Shown here piece after piece: positions 12,040 to 22,518 of a stretch of 64,000 bases of DNA; positions within the stretch are counted from its first letter, which is position 1; each line of letters starts with the position of its first letter. Where the stretch lies: NCBI GenBank assembly GCA_029953675.1, contig JAMWBK010000006.1:1116001-1180000 (forward strand). The letters are read 5' to 3'. The notes below the pieces were generated by a model, which was not told where the DNA came from, made no database searches, and worked only from the letters and a program-made list of their open reading frames with translations. Position numbers and translations under genes: made by a program. This DNA is from Rhodosorus marinus. Lineage: Eukaryota; Rhodophyta; Stylonematophyceae; Stylonematales; Stylonemataceae.

Positions 12040-15000
12040 CTACACAAGCTCGCAGTTGTCGACATAGGCAGAGCTACCACCCCGTGTCTGGAAGAAGACT
12101 CCGTATGGATTGACACTGTTCGAGGTTGTGAATTCCAGGCTCACTTGCCTCCAACCACGGGATGCAAGTGACTTGCTCACAAGCACTCTTTTCCGCTGCC
12201 CATGCACACGCGAGTCGACACCGATTCTGAGCTCACCGGCCGTTGTTCGCACAAAGCATGTCAAGGTGTAGTTGCGATTCGCTCTCAGTACAATGACCTG
12301 AACTGCAAACCCTCCCCTGCTAGTCAAATCCATACTATAGCCATCCTTATCCTGAGATATATATTTCTCGAACTGCGCCCCGCCGAAAGTGCTCCAACCA
12401 CGCTCTCCATTGCTAAAGGATGGGTTGCGGAGGAACTGTCCGTCGCTGAGGGCGGTAGCAGGAGTCACGTCTGGCAAATTGGAGCTGGAGCGCTGCCTCT
12501 TCGGTCTTAAGCTATCCGTTCGTAGTGAGCAATAATCCGCGTACCCGGACACACCCGCCGCTGCCTTAATCAACAAATCGAATTCCCCGCTCACCTTAGG
12601 AGTAAACCTTAGGATTTTCTCGCCCCACGTCCTATTAAGCTCTTCATTAGGAGGATCATCGTTCCTGGCAACAACGGCTCCGTTTCTCGTGATCATGAGC
12701 AGAACAGTACTCATCTTCGTTACTGCGCACGCGAACCTGTACGTTCTGCCCTTTACCAGTTCAACAGTCTGAACAGCGGTGGACTTGTCGTTTTCTAGGT
12801 GCAATCCAATCTTTCCGCTGTACGCAACGTTTTCGAAGTTGGCTCCTGCGGAAAGATCCCAAGCCCTGCTCTCCTTCTCAAAGTCCCCATCAATCATACC
12901 GTCTCCGGAGCTACCACCGGGCTTCGGCGTCGGTGTTGGTTTGGGCGTCGGCCTGGGCGTCGGTTTCTTGGTTGGCTTGGGCGTCGGCTTGGGCGTCGGT
13001 TTCTTGGTCGGCTTGGGCGTCGGCTTGGGCGTCGGTTTCTTGGTCGGCTTGGGCGTCGGCTTGGGCGTCGGTTTCTTGGTCGGCTTGGGCGTCGGCTTGG
13101 GCGTCGGTTTCTTGGTCGGCTTGGGCGTCGGCTTGGGCGTCGGCTTCTTGGTTGGCTTGGGCGTCGGCTTCGGCGTTGGCTTCTTGGTTGGCTTGGGCGT
13201 TGGCTTCGGCGTTGGCTTCTTGGTTGGCTTGGGCGTCGGCTTAGGCGTTGGCTTCTTTGTCGGCTTGGGCGTCGGCTTCGGCTTGCCTGTGGCCTCGGGA
13301 GGATTGCCGGAACTGAAGAATGATTTCCCATCACTCGTCCACCCAGAGGGAGCCCTTGGTCGCGGTGTCACACGAGGTGCCCCAGAGGGCCTCGATGTCG
13401 AGGTCCTGTACAGCGAGCAATCGTCGATTGCTGCGCGACCATCAGCTGCGAGCAGTCTGAGAAAATAGTTGCCGTTCCTTGGGACGTCGAAGTCCATCTG
13501 CTTCTCCCCAAAGTACTTGTTTCCAGCGTAGTGAGCAAGAGCATAATTCTTCGCGAAGGGAACAGGCGTCCTTTCTCCAAATACCAAAAACCGCACCATA
13601 TCTCCAACGACATCGCACGTAAGCCTGTAAGTTTTTCCTCTCTCCAGCTTCACCGCTTGTTGTACAAAGCCGCCTTGACGAAGATAGGCCGCTCTGCCTT
13701 TCTTTGCGTACTTGCTCTGGTAATACGCGCCTCCAGCCATGAGCCAACTTCCCCTTGCTTCGAAGTCGCCGTGTCGCAGGATCTCTTTACCCACTGGGTA
13801 TTGCTCCTTATCCGGAAGTGGTTGAGGTCGATTCCCGCCAGAGAACAAGGTTGCGCAGAAGTCCGGCTTTTCCCCGGTCACACCATCCACGCCGCCCATG
13901 AAGCAGCAGGCCTGTCCAGAACACTGATCAACCTGCATTGTAACAGTGCTGATCGTGCCTCCCCCATAACCGTCAGTATATTTGACGCCAATGGTCGGGT
14001 TCCTTCCCAGCAGATCCAAATCTACAGCGACAATAAAGACTCCAAACCAGAGGAAATGGTAAGTTCTCGGTCCTCCAGCAACGTCCGGATTGTAGAAGAC
14101 TGGAACACCGTTCACAGTGATCTTCGGGAAGTCCCCCCTCTGCCATCCTCGGGAGTGCGCAATTCGGATGAATCCCATCCCTTTGCCCGTCGGAATGTTG
14201 CGGAATCTAAAGAACTGCTCCTCGTCCTCAATCGGTACGAGCACTTTGCTGTTGTAGTGCCTGGATCGCTTGATCACGCTGCCGCTTGTCTGAGAGACTT
14301 TCTTCGCGAACGTCAGCTCGTAGGTAACCATCTCATCATGTCTGATGCTAATAGTATCCGGGGCTCTGGCAGGACCTCTGCTGGAAGCCTGTGAAACGAC
14401 CCTGTCTTCGTACATGATCTTGCCTCCTCTGTCCAGAGAGAGATTCTTATCTGCTCTTGTTAGAGCCCTGTCCGCGAGCCAAAGTCTCTTCCTCTTCACG
14501 GTTTGCAACGGAGCCGGTAGGTTCTTCGGAAACTTGAAGTCGACCTCGACAGTCGCATTCCTGAGGTTCTGCATGATCATCCAAGCCTTGTCTCCATCCA
14601 GGAACGCGTGGACATAAACGTCCGGGTGCGACGAGTACGAATATGCAAAATCTCCATCAACTCCCTGGAGCATTTGGAAATACCTAACGAGGTTCGTCAT
14701 CTTGTATTGCCCGTTATTCTGTTTCACAACCATGGACCATGGATACTTGGGTTCTCCCTTTCTGGTCCTCTGTGCTGGGTCGACCGTGATGAATGAGACA
14801 GCTTTCAGCATCTTATCAGGGATCCTCAAAAGACCATGCAACACCTTCATCGCTTCAGCCATAATCTTGAAGTCCTGACCGTCAGTCGCCGGTTGCGCCT
14901 TCTCCTTCTCCTTGTCGTACCATCCGATTGTGTACGATCCCATTTCAGATACAACGTAGTCATAGACCTTTCCTCTCTCCTTCTTCGTATAGCTCTCGAT

Positions 15001-15840
15001 GAGATCGATATTTCCCTCAGCGACAGCGCCTCCTACATCGTATAAATGCTCGGAAATGAAGTCCTGGCACCCATCCATATTGTCCATCCAGATCTGCATC
15101 CTTCTCCGGAAGTAGTCGAACTTCTGGAAATACGGTCGGGTAAAAGCCGCTGCAGGTCCGCCAACCTTTATTTCTGGGTGCATTTTCTTCACAGCCTTGC
15201 AAATTTTGTTGCATTTGGAGGCAAACCTTCTAATCATCTCCTTCTCCGATTGGTTTCCAGGGCGGATCCTGCTCCATTTCACCATCGGCTCGTTCATACA
15301 CTCGTAAATGCGTGGTCTGAAGAAGCCCCTGCTGTCATCGAAGAAGTACTTGAAGTACTGACCAAGGTACCAATAGTCCTGCGCCCTCTCCCGATTGATA
15401 AAAGCCTTCATCTTGTTCGCGGGATCAGATAGAATTCGATCCGCAGGAATGTATTTCCTTGTGACTTCAGTGCATCCGGTGCAGAAGCGTGGCCTCATGA
15501 TCTTCTCGCCCTCGGCCTTCATTGCGCTGACAGAGATCTTGTCCTTCTTCCATAGGTCAGAGCCAGAGAATGGCCCATCACCAGTAGTTCTCGCGAACGT
15601 GATGCCTAGAGTGTCCGCAAAGTATCGCATGGTCTTCTTGGGTAACTTCCCCTCGCTGTACCTCCCCTGAGCGACAACGAAGTCATCTCTCTTGAACTTC
15701 TTGACTCCCCCTGTGTTGAGGTTCGTTTGGAAGTCACATGTTATAGTCGTCCTCTTGGTACGCAATCCATCCACCTCGTTGAGAGTGATCGTCAACAGTG
15801 ACAGAATCACCATCAACGCAGAAACCTTGTACATCGCCAT
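12040..15840 (-). CDS. secreted GH86-like glycoside hydrolase with three CBM-like domains and a PTPK-repeat linker
   Basis: One uninterrupted frame of 1266 residues. An N-terminal signal peptide (about 1-25) directs it to the secretory pathway or wall. The catalytic region (about 35-540) has the features I associate with GH86 agarases/porphyranases. [11 protein letters not shown] gives a candidate acid/base Glu184, GGPAAAF is at about 227-233, SEHLYD at about 263-268, and VVSEMGS gives a candidate nucleophile Glu299. After a further beta-rich part come three related jelly-roll-like domains, each starting with a (D/N)G(D/Q)F or NPSF-type motif and ending in a D-(Y/N/D)-C-(S/E)-L motif, like CBM4/9-type modules. 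The first and second are joined by about nine copies of a 12-residue [12 protein letters not shown] unit. A paralogue lies divergently at 22519. Red algal galactan is the likely substrate by family, not proven. GH39 or another clan-A family is possible. Confidence 0.72.
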   Translation of the reverse strand: MAMYKVSALMVILSLLTITLNEVDGLRTKRTTITCDFQTNLNTGGVKKFKRDDFVVAQGRYSEGKLPKKTMRYFADTLGITFARTTGDGPFSGSDLWKKDKISVSAMKAEGEKIMRPRFCTGCTEVTRKYIPADRILSDPANKMKAFINRERAQDYWYLGQYFKYFFDDSRGFFRPRIYECMNEPMVKWSRIRPGNQSEKEMIRRFASKCNKICKAVKKMHPEIKVGGPAAAFTRPYFQKFDYFRRRMQIWMDNMDGCQDFISEHLYDVGGAVAEGNIDLIESYTKKERGKVYDYVVSEMGSYTIGWYDKEKEKAQPATDGQDFKIMAEAMKVLHGLLRIPDKMLKAVSFITVDPAQRTRKGEPKYPWSMVVKQNNGQYKMTNLVRYFQMLQGVDGDFAYSYSSHPDVYVHAFLDGDKAWMIMQNLRNATVEVDFKFPKNLPAPLQTVKRKRLWLADRALTRADKNLSLDRGGKIMYEDRVVSQASSRGPARAPDTISIRHDEMVTYELTFAKKVSQTSGSVIKRSRHYNSKVLVPIEDEEQFFRFRNIPTGKGMGFIRIAHSRGWQRGDFPKITVNGVPVFYNPDVAGGPRTYHFLWFGVFIVAVDLDLLGRNPTIGVKYTDGYGGGTISTVTMQVDQCSGQACCFMGGVDGVTGEKPDFCATLFSGGNRPQPLPDKEQYPVGKEILRHGDFEARGSWLMAGGAYYQSKYAKKGRAAYLRQGGFVQQAVKLERGKTYRLTCDVVGDMVRFLVFGERTPVPFAKNYALAHYAGNKYFGEKQMDFDVPRNGNYFLRLLAADGRAAIDDCSLYRTSTSRPSGAPRVTPRPRAPSGWTSDGKSFFSSGNPPEATGKPKPTPKPTKKPTPKPTPKPTKKPTPKPTPKPTKKPTPKPTPKPTKKPTPKPTPKPTKKPTPKPTPKPTKKPTPKPTPKPTKKPTPKPTPKPTKKPTPKPTPKPTKKPTPRPTPKPTPTPKPGGSSGDGMIDGDFEKESRAWDLSAGANFENVAYSGKIGLHLENDKSTAVQTVELVKGRTYRFACAVTKMSTVLLMITRNGAVVARNDDPPNEELNRTWGEKILRFTPKVSGEFDLLIKAAAGVSGYADYCSLRTDSLRPKRQRSSSNLPDVTPATALSDGQFLRNPSFSNGERGWSTFGGAQFEKYISQDKDGYSMDLTSRGGFAVQVIVLRANRNYTLTCFVRTTAGELRIGVDSRVHGQRKRVLVSKSLASRGWRQVSLEFTTSNSVNPYGVFFQTRGGSSAYVDNCELV
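12930..13275. repeat. 36-base tandem repeat encoding the PTPKPTKK linker
   Basis: The 36-base unit codes on the minus strand for [12 protein letters not shown]. It is repeated about nine times inside the GH86-like gene, with only third-position and Arg/Lys variation. Copies in the middle of the array are nearly identical and the edges have diverged, as expected from unequal exchange. The array also creates long false open frames on the plus strand. Confidence 0.9.
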
Positions 15841-18800
15841 ATCTAATCTCCCGTTATTAGCAAGAGTAAGTTATTTTCCTCAAAATCTAGCCCCCCGAGA
15901 GCGTTCCAGAAAGTACACTACTGTCTCTCCTATTGTACAAGCCCAGCCATTTCTCCGTCCGTCCTGTCTACCAACCTCGCACTGTCCGATTTTCTGATTC
16001 TCGTTTCGAAGAACCTTCCCTGACTGGACGAACGTGCGGCACAACTTACGCACATCTTCTACTCTGCCTGCCGAGCCGACCTTCTGCGAACTTTACCAGG
16101 GTGACTAATCCTTCTTATATGAAATCCAACTCACAACTGTCTAAGCTAAAACTCTGGTGCAAATTCTCTTGTCAAGAGCTTGTGACCTTCCACAAGGAGC
16201 TAGTCCAGAAAAATCCAGAAAATAATACAGAAAACGAGCGAGGCACCGCAGATTTTTTTGCTTGAACGAGGTCGAGTTTTGTTTTTGCTTTTTTTTCGCT
16301 TGAGAGGGACAAGACAAAATTAAAAATTCTGTCGGTGATCGACACAAAGAGCAAATGTGCCGGGCTTTCGATACCATCCAAAAGCTTACCAATCCACAGA
16401 AAAGGGGGGAGAGAGCGGGAACCAAAAAAAGGAAGAAATTGATGAAACCCGAAGCGCAACATGATCCGGAAAGGGGCCTCGCGACGGCTTTCATAATTTC
16501 CCCGGGGCCTCCGTTGAAAACAAATTATAGCATGAATTATTGTTCCGGCGAAAAGAACAAGCCAGGAAAAAGAGAGAGGAAGTGCGACACCCAAGGTTGA
16601 ACAGACACCCACCAAACAAAAAACCCCTTCCCCTCCCTCTTCTTCCCACTATTCCGTAATTATTTCTTCCTCAATTCATACAAAAGACGAAAAATTGTCC
16701 TCAAGTCCCGTCCCCATGATGCTCGAAACAGAAATTCGAACACACATCCATTCCCACCCACCCAAATGCTTCTGTACCGATGAAATCTAAGGGAAATCAA
16801 ATGCCAATCGCGTCCCATCCATTTGCTACTCAAGTCCCATTTTTCATAAACAATTTCTTATCTCAATTCATGTTTTTCAATTTTTGCTTAGGAGCTTGAG
16901 TTTGCCACCCCAAGAATGTTGACCCTCTCCTTTCCTTAATTATACTACAAATATTACTTGCTTCATTCCCATCGGATATGATTGGTCGTTTGCAAAAGCC
17001 GTTCAGTATTGGAACCAAGTTGAGAATTGAAGTCCTTATATATAATCTTTATAATGGTAAGAAAATACACTGTTCGGACCACCGAGCCACTTTTGTCTAT
17101 CCCCAAGATTTACAAGGTTTCGAGGCAGGGGGGTATCGACCCGTGATTTGCTTCCGAGCTTTGGGAAGGCGAATTTCAAAATAGGGGTTGGATATATTGC
17201 CCCGCTGATCTAGCTTTCTTCGATTTTTTGGTGAAATATGGGATTTCTAGGTTTACAGGTCACCCATGGACATTGTCCTTGTAGGGGGGGGAGAGGGTTG
17301 AGCACCAACGGAAATTGGATGGACCCATGCCAGGGTGAAATTCAAGTTCGGAAATTCGTTTTCGGGATGAAGCACTGTTCCGTGTTTGAGACATTTTAGA
17401 TCCTTGTAGAGAATTTATTTCGATAATACAGAATATATCTAGGAGGATTGCTCAAAACGGGGGAGCCGGGGCTAGAAGTTTTCTGGAATTTCTTCATTCC
17501 AAGAGTGACTCGTCTTTATTCTGAACAAGAATTTAAATCTAGCTCAAAATGGTCTGCTTTAAGGATTAATGTTGGAAGTTTTAGAACTTTCTCAAGCCTA
17601 AAACGGTGCACAAATATGTGAAATCTTACGTTCCATGTTCCCAAGGACCCTTTTTGAAACCTACACGCTCATGGAAGTATCCAACCGCAATCTTCAGCAA
17701 TGGACTCAGGAAACAGTGTATTGTGAAAGCAATATAAGCGATATATCATCTCTTATTCATTATTTCTGAAAGAAAAGCGTCTTCCGGCCTAGACCCGGAG
17801 GGGTCCTGGTATCTCCATGCAGTTGTGCCAACAATACCAGACACCTTGAATTTTTGAAGAACTCATGATCGCCGACGAGCATCAGGGCAACCCGAGCAAC
17901 TCTTTTACGCAAAAATAGTGTAATGTATTCCAATCTACTCCTATCTTTTGGTAATATTTACTATTTACATGGCTAAAACCGACCAATTTCCTTTGGAGTC
18001 TCTGTAAAGTTCAGAAAGGAACCTAAAATGGAGGAGCCTCCGAGATTGGGGCATGGGATGGGTAATGTGTGCAAACACAAGCATGGAAAAATTGATCATG
18101 CAAAAACGAAAAAGGGGGGAATGCGAGAAGGGTTGTTGTGGGTGCCATCTGCCATCTTTGGTACTTCAACAAGGATTATCTCTATATTCTGAAGCGTTGG
18201 GCGAATTTTGCTTGGAAGTGGTAATGCTTGACAAACCGGATCGAATAGGATTCCGTTTGCTGTTTTTGAAAGGTCGGAAACTGTACATCGTTCCTCGCAA
18301 TAGATACACATTCACTCCTCTCACATGTTTCTGCGGTCCGGTTGGACAATAAACTGCAAAGGTCAAGGTTCCGTGTTCGCCGCGGGTTTTTTCCATTCTA
18401 AGGACTATTTTAGACCGTTTTTGGTCTTAATCATCACAGACGTTGCCGATGTTGATTGGCTGATTCTTCAAACTAATGGATTAATATGAGTTATGAGCTG
18501 TACTCTCCTTGGAAATAGACCCAAAGTGAGCTAAAATGACTTCATTTTTGCCTTAGCTTCTTTTTTTGGGGTGGGACATGGAATCGGGTGTGCGGGGATT
18601 GAGTCGCCTGCCAAGTGTGTATATATAAACGGACCCGATTCAATTCCACAAGAGGATTAGAATTTTTCACTTTTAATCGATTCTGTCGCTTCATAAAGGA
18701 ATGGACACGGCGGTTCGACACAGTGGATAAAAATTATATGATTTTGAGGACTGTGGCTTGAAGGGTTTTTGACCATAGGAAGGGTAGGATTTTAAAAAAA

Positions 18801-19803
18801 GGGTGTGTGGGTGGACAAACTAATTAATTCACCTGGATCACGGTAGGAGTCTGAATACGTGGAGCTATCTCCGGGTCAAAGGGGCTCAGAGGAATTGCAC
18901 GGGAACGAGGGGGGACACATCTCTCCCGGTCCAAGCTTCGTGAACCTGTCTCTTTCCCACGAACCTTGTTTCTGTTGGAAACCTACCGAACAGGCATAGG
19001 CGAAGTTTGTTTCTCGATCCTTGAGTACTGGTGTCCTTATGACTGACCACTTTACAGTTCTGTTGCGAGTCGTTTTGCGTTGAGGACTCTCCGGCTCCAG
19101 CGGCCTTTTTCTCTGGCTCGACTGAGCGCATCCTGTCTTTAATCCGAGTCACGCTCTGTGGGGCCGTCCTTCGCCCGGGGAATATTTCGAATCGAGGTCA
19201 CGACGAACGCATTATGCCATGGACCTTTCTTCGTACTATCGATCGCATCATCCGAGCATGTTCATCGTGGATGGACTGAGTTTAGACGACCTCAGCGGTG
19301 TGCTCCGCCTGATTCGGATACCGGCTAGTGTAGGTAGATAGCTATTATAGCGCACAGCTGTAAAAGTAGGTCGAGGACCACTTCCACCAAGCATGCCTAC
19401 GTTGGAACCATATCCGTGTGGGGACAAGGGTATCGTCGATTCGTAGGCTTTGGTTGCCTATTGTTGGGAACTTGGCCATGTTCTTCTCGGTTTGTGTGTC
19501 TCTGTATTCCCCCGTTTGAACTCGAAAATGAGTGCTTGCCGGTATGGCAAGTTATAACCGGTGATGACCCAAAATGCCATTTTTTTCTTCCACCTATTCG
19601 AAGTACAAGTATCCATCCAGTCGTACCAACTTTATCCGTCCGTACTCACCGTGTCAATCAAAATCCATTTAACGTTAAACCGCAAACACTAACTTTGGTC
19701 ATTGGCAACTAACTTCCCAGTGCGCTCTTCCCGCATCTAGGGAGTGTATCAGGCGCTTCCACGCTCGATCCATTAGACTGGCTCCCCTGCTCGCTGGTCC
19801 CAT

Positions 19804-19845
19804 GGCGAGGAACCGCTTGTGGCAGCAAGTTCCCCTTACCTCGCC
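19804..19845. repeat. imperfect hairpin
   Basis: GGCGAGG at 19804-19810 pairs with CCTCGCC at 19839-19845. Inside it GGAAC at 19809-19813 can pair with GTTCC at 19829-19833, around a loop containing CTTGTGGCAGCAAG. It could be a small structured RNA element or chance. Confidence 0.35.
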
Positions 19846-20967
19846 GGCAAAGTCAAGAATTGAGCGTTTAAGACCCTTTTCAAATCAAAAAAAAGCTAAG
19901 GAAGTCCCCCAATCGGGATAAATAGGAAAGATAACACTCAAAACACCGAGCTTGGTGACAGAAGATTCTTCTGCTTCAAAAAAAAAGAGCCCGGATCGCT
20001 CAAGTCATAATTAAGGCGGTCCTACGGAGAACCAAGTTGGCGGTCGATCCCGTCGTTTTCTTCCAAACTAAACATATTAGGGGTTTCAAGTATGGACTCT
20101 TTTCTGGAAGGGGTAGGTCTTGGATCGACTCTCACCGTAGAGTTTGGGACGGATCTTCACCTTGTACACAGTTTTGGGAAGCGTCTCATAAAATTCTTGC
20201 GGGTTCTTGATACTCGGAAAACGTTTGTGAGATGGTTTGGAAGTGTGTCATCTGCGAGTCCCCAGGGGGGGGGCTTGAGGCAATTCTGTAAATGAATAGC
20301 ACCTCTTGGGTCCAAATAGGGAGACTTTTCATCCACGGGAACCCTTGGTTTTTTGCGTTTCACAACCTTTTTTTAGATCGGTTTATGCTTCAGAGGGGGG
20401 CAGGGGAGAGCCCGCCAATAGCTCTTTTTTGTCTCCCCATTGCATCGTGGTTTGTCTGCTTTTTGTTCCGTCCTTGGAGCATATAGACTAGCGTTTCCAA
20501 AGTTCAGTTCTCAGTTCATGCATATGCGAGTTTGTCTCTGGAAGTGGCGTTTGCCGCGCAATTGGAGAAATTTACCTGAAAGAAGAAGTCCAAATCGGGG
20601 AATGTGCAGTAGTTTTTGTCGTTCGTGTTCAACATCATATGGAAAAGATGGATGCCTGGGTTTTCCAAGCAGATCATATTCCGTTCTTCTCCCGTGCTTC
20701 CCCCCGGTGGCCAAGCTTTCAAGCAGAGTTTCCGCTTTGGGTTCATGTTGCTTGATTCTGTCCCACTAGTCAAGGGACGCGTTGAGAGGAAGGTGATACT
20801 CTTTACACATCGGCGTGTCTGCCATGACCCGTCCAGGCCATCCCTCCGACACAATCATCGCGCTTATGACGTCGCGAGTATCAGCAACGAACGATCCGTT
20901 TATGATCTCAGAGTATCTTCATGCCTTGGACGAGACACGGGTTTAGACCATCGAAGAGCATGGAGGA

Positions 20968-20994
20968 GAAATATCGCGGTACAAGCGATATTTC
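20968..20994. repeat. 10-bp perfect hairpin
   Basis: GAAATATCGC at 20968-20977 is the exact reverse complement of 20985-20994, with a seven-base loop. No function is visible. Confidence 0.5.
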
Positions 20995-22518
20995 GCCCGC
21001 CGAAAGCTTTTGGGCCTGGCAGCTATGCACTTGCAGCACAGAGGGAGAGCTTGTTGTTGTTGGGGGGAGCTCGAAGCCGGATCAATCGGCAACTTTCACC
21101 ATCCGTGGGGAGGATGTTCAGCTGAGGTTCATCCTAAGCGGAAGCAGGGCTGCTGGTTTCCTTAAACGCAGTTACAACGGCCTCAAGTCGTTCACAGTAT
21201 CGGTCCATGCACGGCTAAACGACCGAATGAGCTTGACCACCTCAACCCGACCGGATTTTTCTTGACTGAACCATAGTCAATATAGATTGAATAACATAAA
21301 CCCAATCTCAAATCTAGACCCTGTGTCTCAAGCTAATTATAAAAAACAAAGGGAAAAATTGGTGCTCAATTTCAGCTAACTTACGTTAACTAAAATTGAA
21401 CAACATTTTTGTTTACGCAACAACTCAAAACATAGAAATTCGTCCTTTTCATTTGTCCTACAAAATAATCATGGCATTCTAGGGAAGCCACTTGCCACGC
21501 CGGACCATCTACAACAGTTTCATAATTTAGAAAGGAAATATAATGAATCCTGTTTACTTTTCAGATACTATTCCATAATAACAGGTACAATAACTTAAAT
21601 ATATCTAACTCTGTCAATTCAATCATTTTATAAGAAAGCTTCAGTTAGAATCCCTATATTTAGACCGCGCAAAACCGTGCTTCCCTATTCTTGAAATGAA
21701 CTTACGAATCTGGAATTTGCTGACACTGTCCTAGTGAATGGCATCGTTTTCGATGTATTTCTTCAGCAATATTGTTAGGAACAAGTGTTTTTTTATATCC
21801 CCTCTGAGTGGGCTGAGGTGGGAATTGAAATGGTTCAGCAATGGTTTGTACAATCGACGACAGCGACTTTCTGAAGTACCAGACTGGTAATTGTGGTGTT
21901 TCTGACATGGTCGTTGCTGTGAATTAGCATCAACATCAATGGACTGATTGTTATGGAAGACTTTGGTTACGCATTTGTCCAAGTAGAACCGGGCTGGTTC
22001 TTCCCGCCAACACATATTTCCTGTCAGTTCTTCCTGCTGAATTGAACTATGTGCGTCCCTTGTGGACGATGGGCCTTGCTGAGTTGAACGCTGCAAGAAT
22101 TGAAGGGGTAGGAATCCTAAAGAAAAAAGAGGTAGATGCTACGGAACTAAGCAAAACCAGTTGCAAATGAGGCTGGTTGATAGATCTAGCCTCCCAAACG
22201 CAGGGGCCAGTGGAGCATGAGGATGGTGCTGGACGTTCCTTCCCGGTGCTCCACGTTATAGCTCACTCACGTGCTGGTTTCTCATGCAGTTCTTGGAACC
22301 GACACAGAATTTGATGAATCGACTGGTTCTCTCCATTCCAGCACGCCTATGTCAAGTTAACTTGTTGACCCGCTCACGAGCTGGACGTCAAAGCACTAGA
22401 AGAGTAGGTGCTAAGCTTTCGAGGAGAAACGAGCAACGCGAAGGTGGAGTCGAGGGGTACGCTGCTTAGAGCGAAGAGTTTTGCTTGAGTTTATGGGCGC
22501 CGCGTGGATGTAAGAAAC

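Larger units (their letters stand above)
15841..22518. other. 6.7-kb divergent intergenic region between the two GH86-like genes
   Basis: AT-rich DNA fills much of 16600-18800, with no convincing multi-exon gene. Candidate open frames (18053-18352 plus, Cys-containing, 99 residues; 20921-21265 plus; 21731-22096 minus) match nothing I recognise. On the minus strand around 20580-20770 an open stretch containing TEYDLLGKPRHPSFPYDVEH, preceded by an acceptor-like TAG, looks protein-like and may be an exon of an unrecognised gene. A TATATATAAA sequence at about 18618 has no following frame. Both genes' promoters must lie at the two ends. Confidence 0.4.

Noticed and set aside
12779-13468. Plus-strand 229-residue frame of Gly-Val-Gly repeats, and two others in the same place
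   Set aside because: It is the antisense shadow of the 36-base PTPK repeat in the minus-strand GH86-like gene, which has a signal peptide and conserved motifs.
18610-18630. TATA box
   Set aside because: TATATATAAA is present but no gene or supported frame follows, and other genes here lack TATA boxes.
20921-21265. 114-residue plus-strand frame
   Set aside because: Composition is protein-like, but no family is recognised and the opposite strand is equally plausible nearby, so it is not called as a gene.
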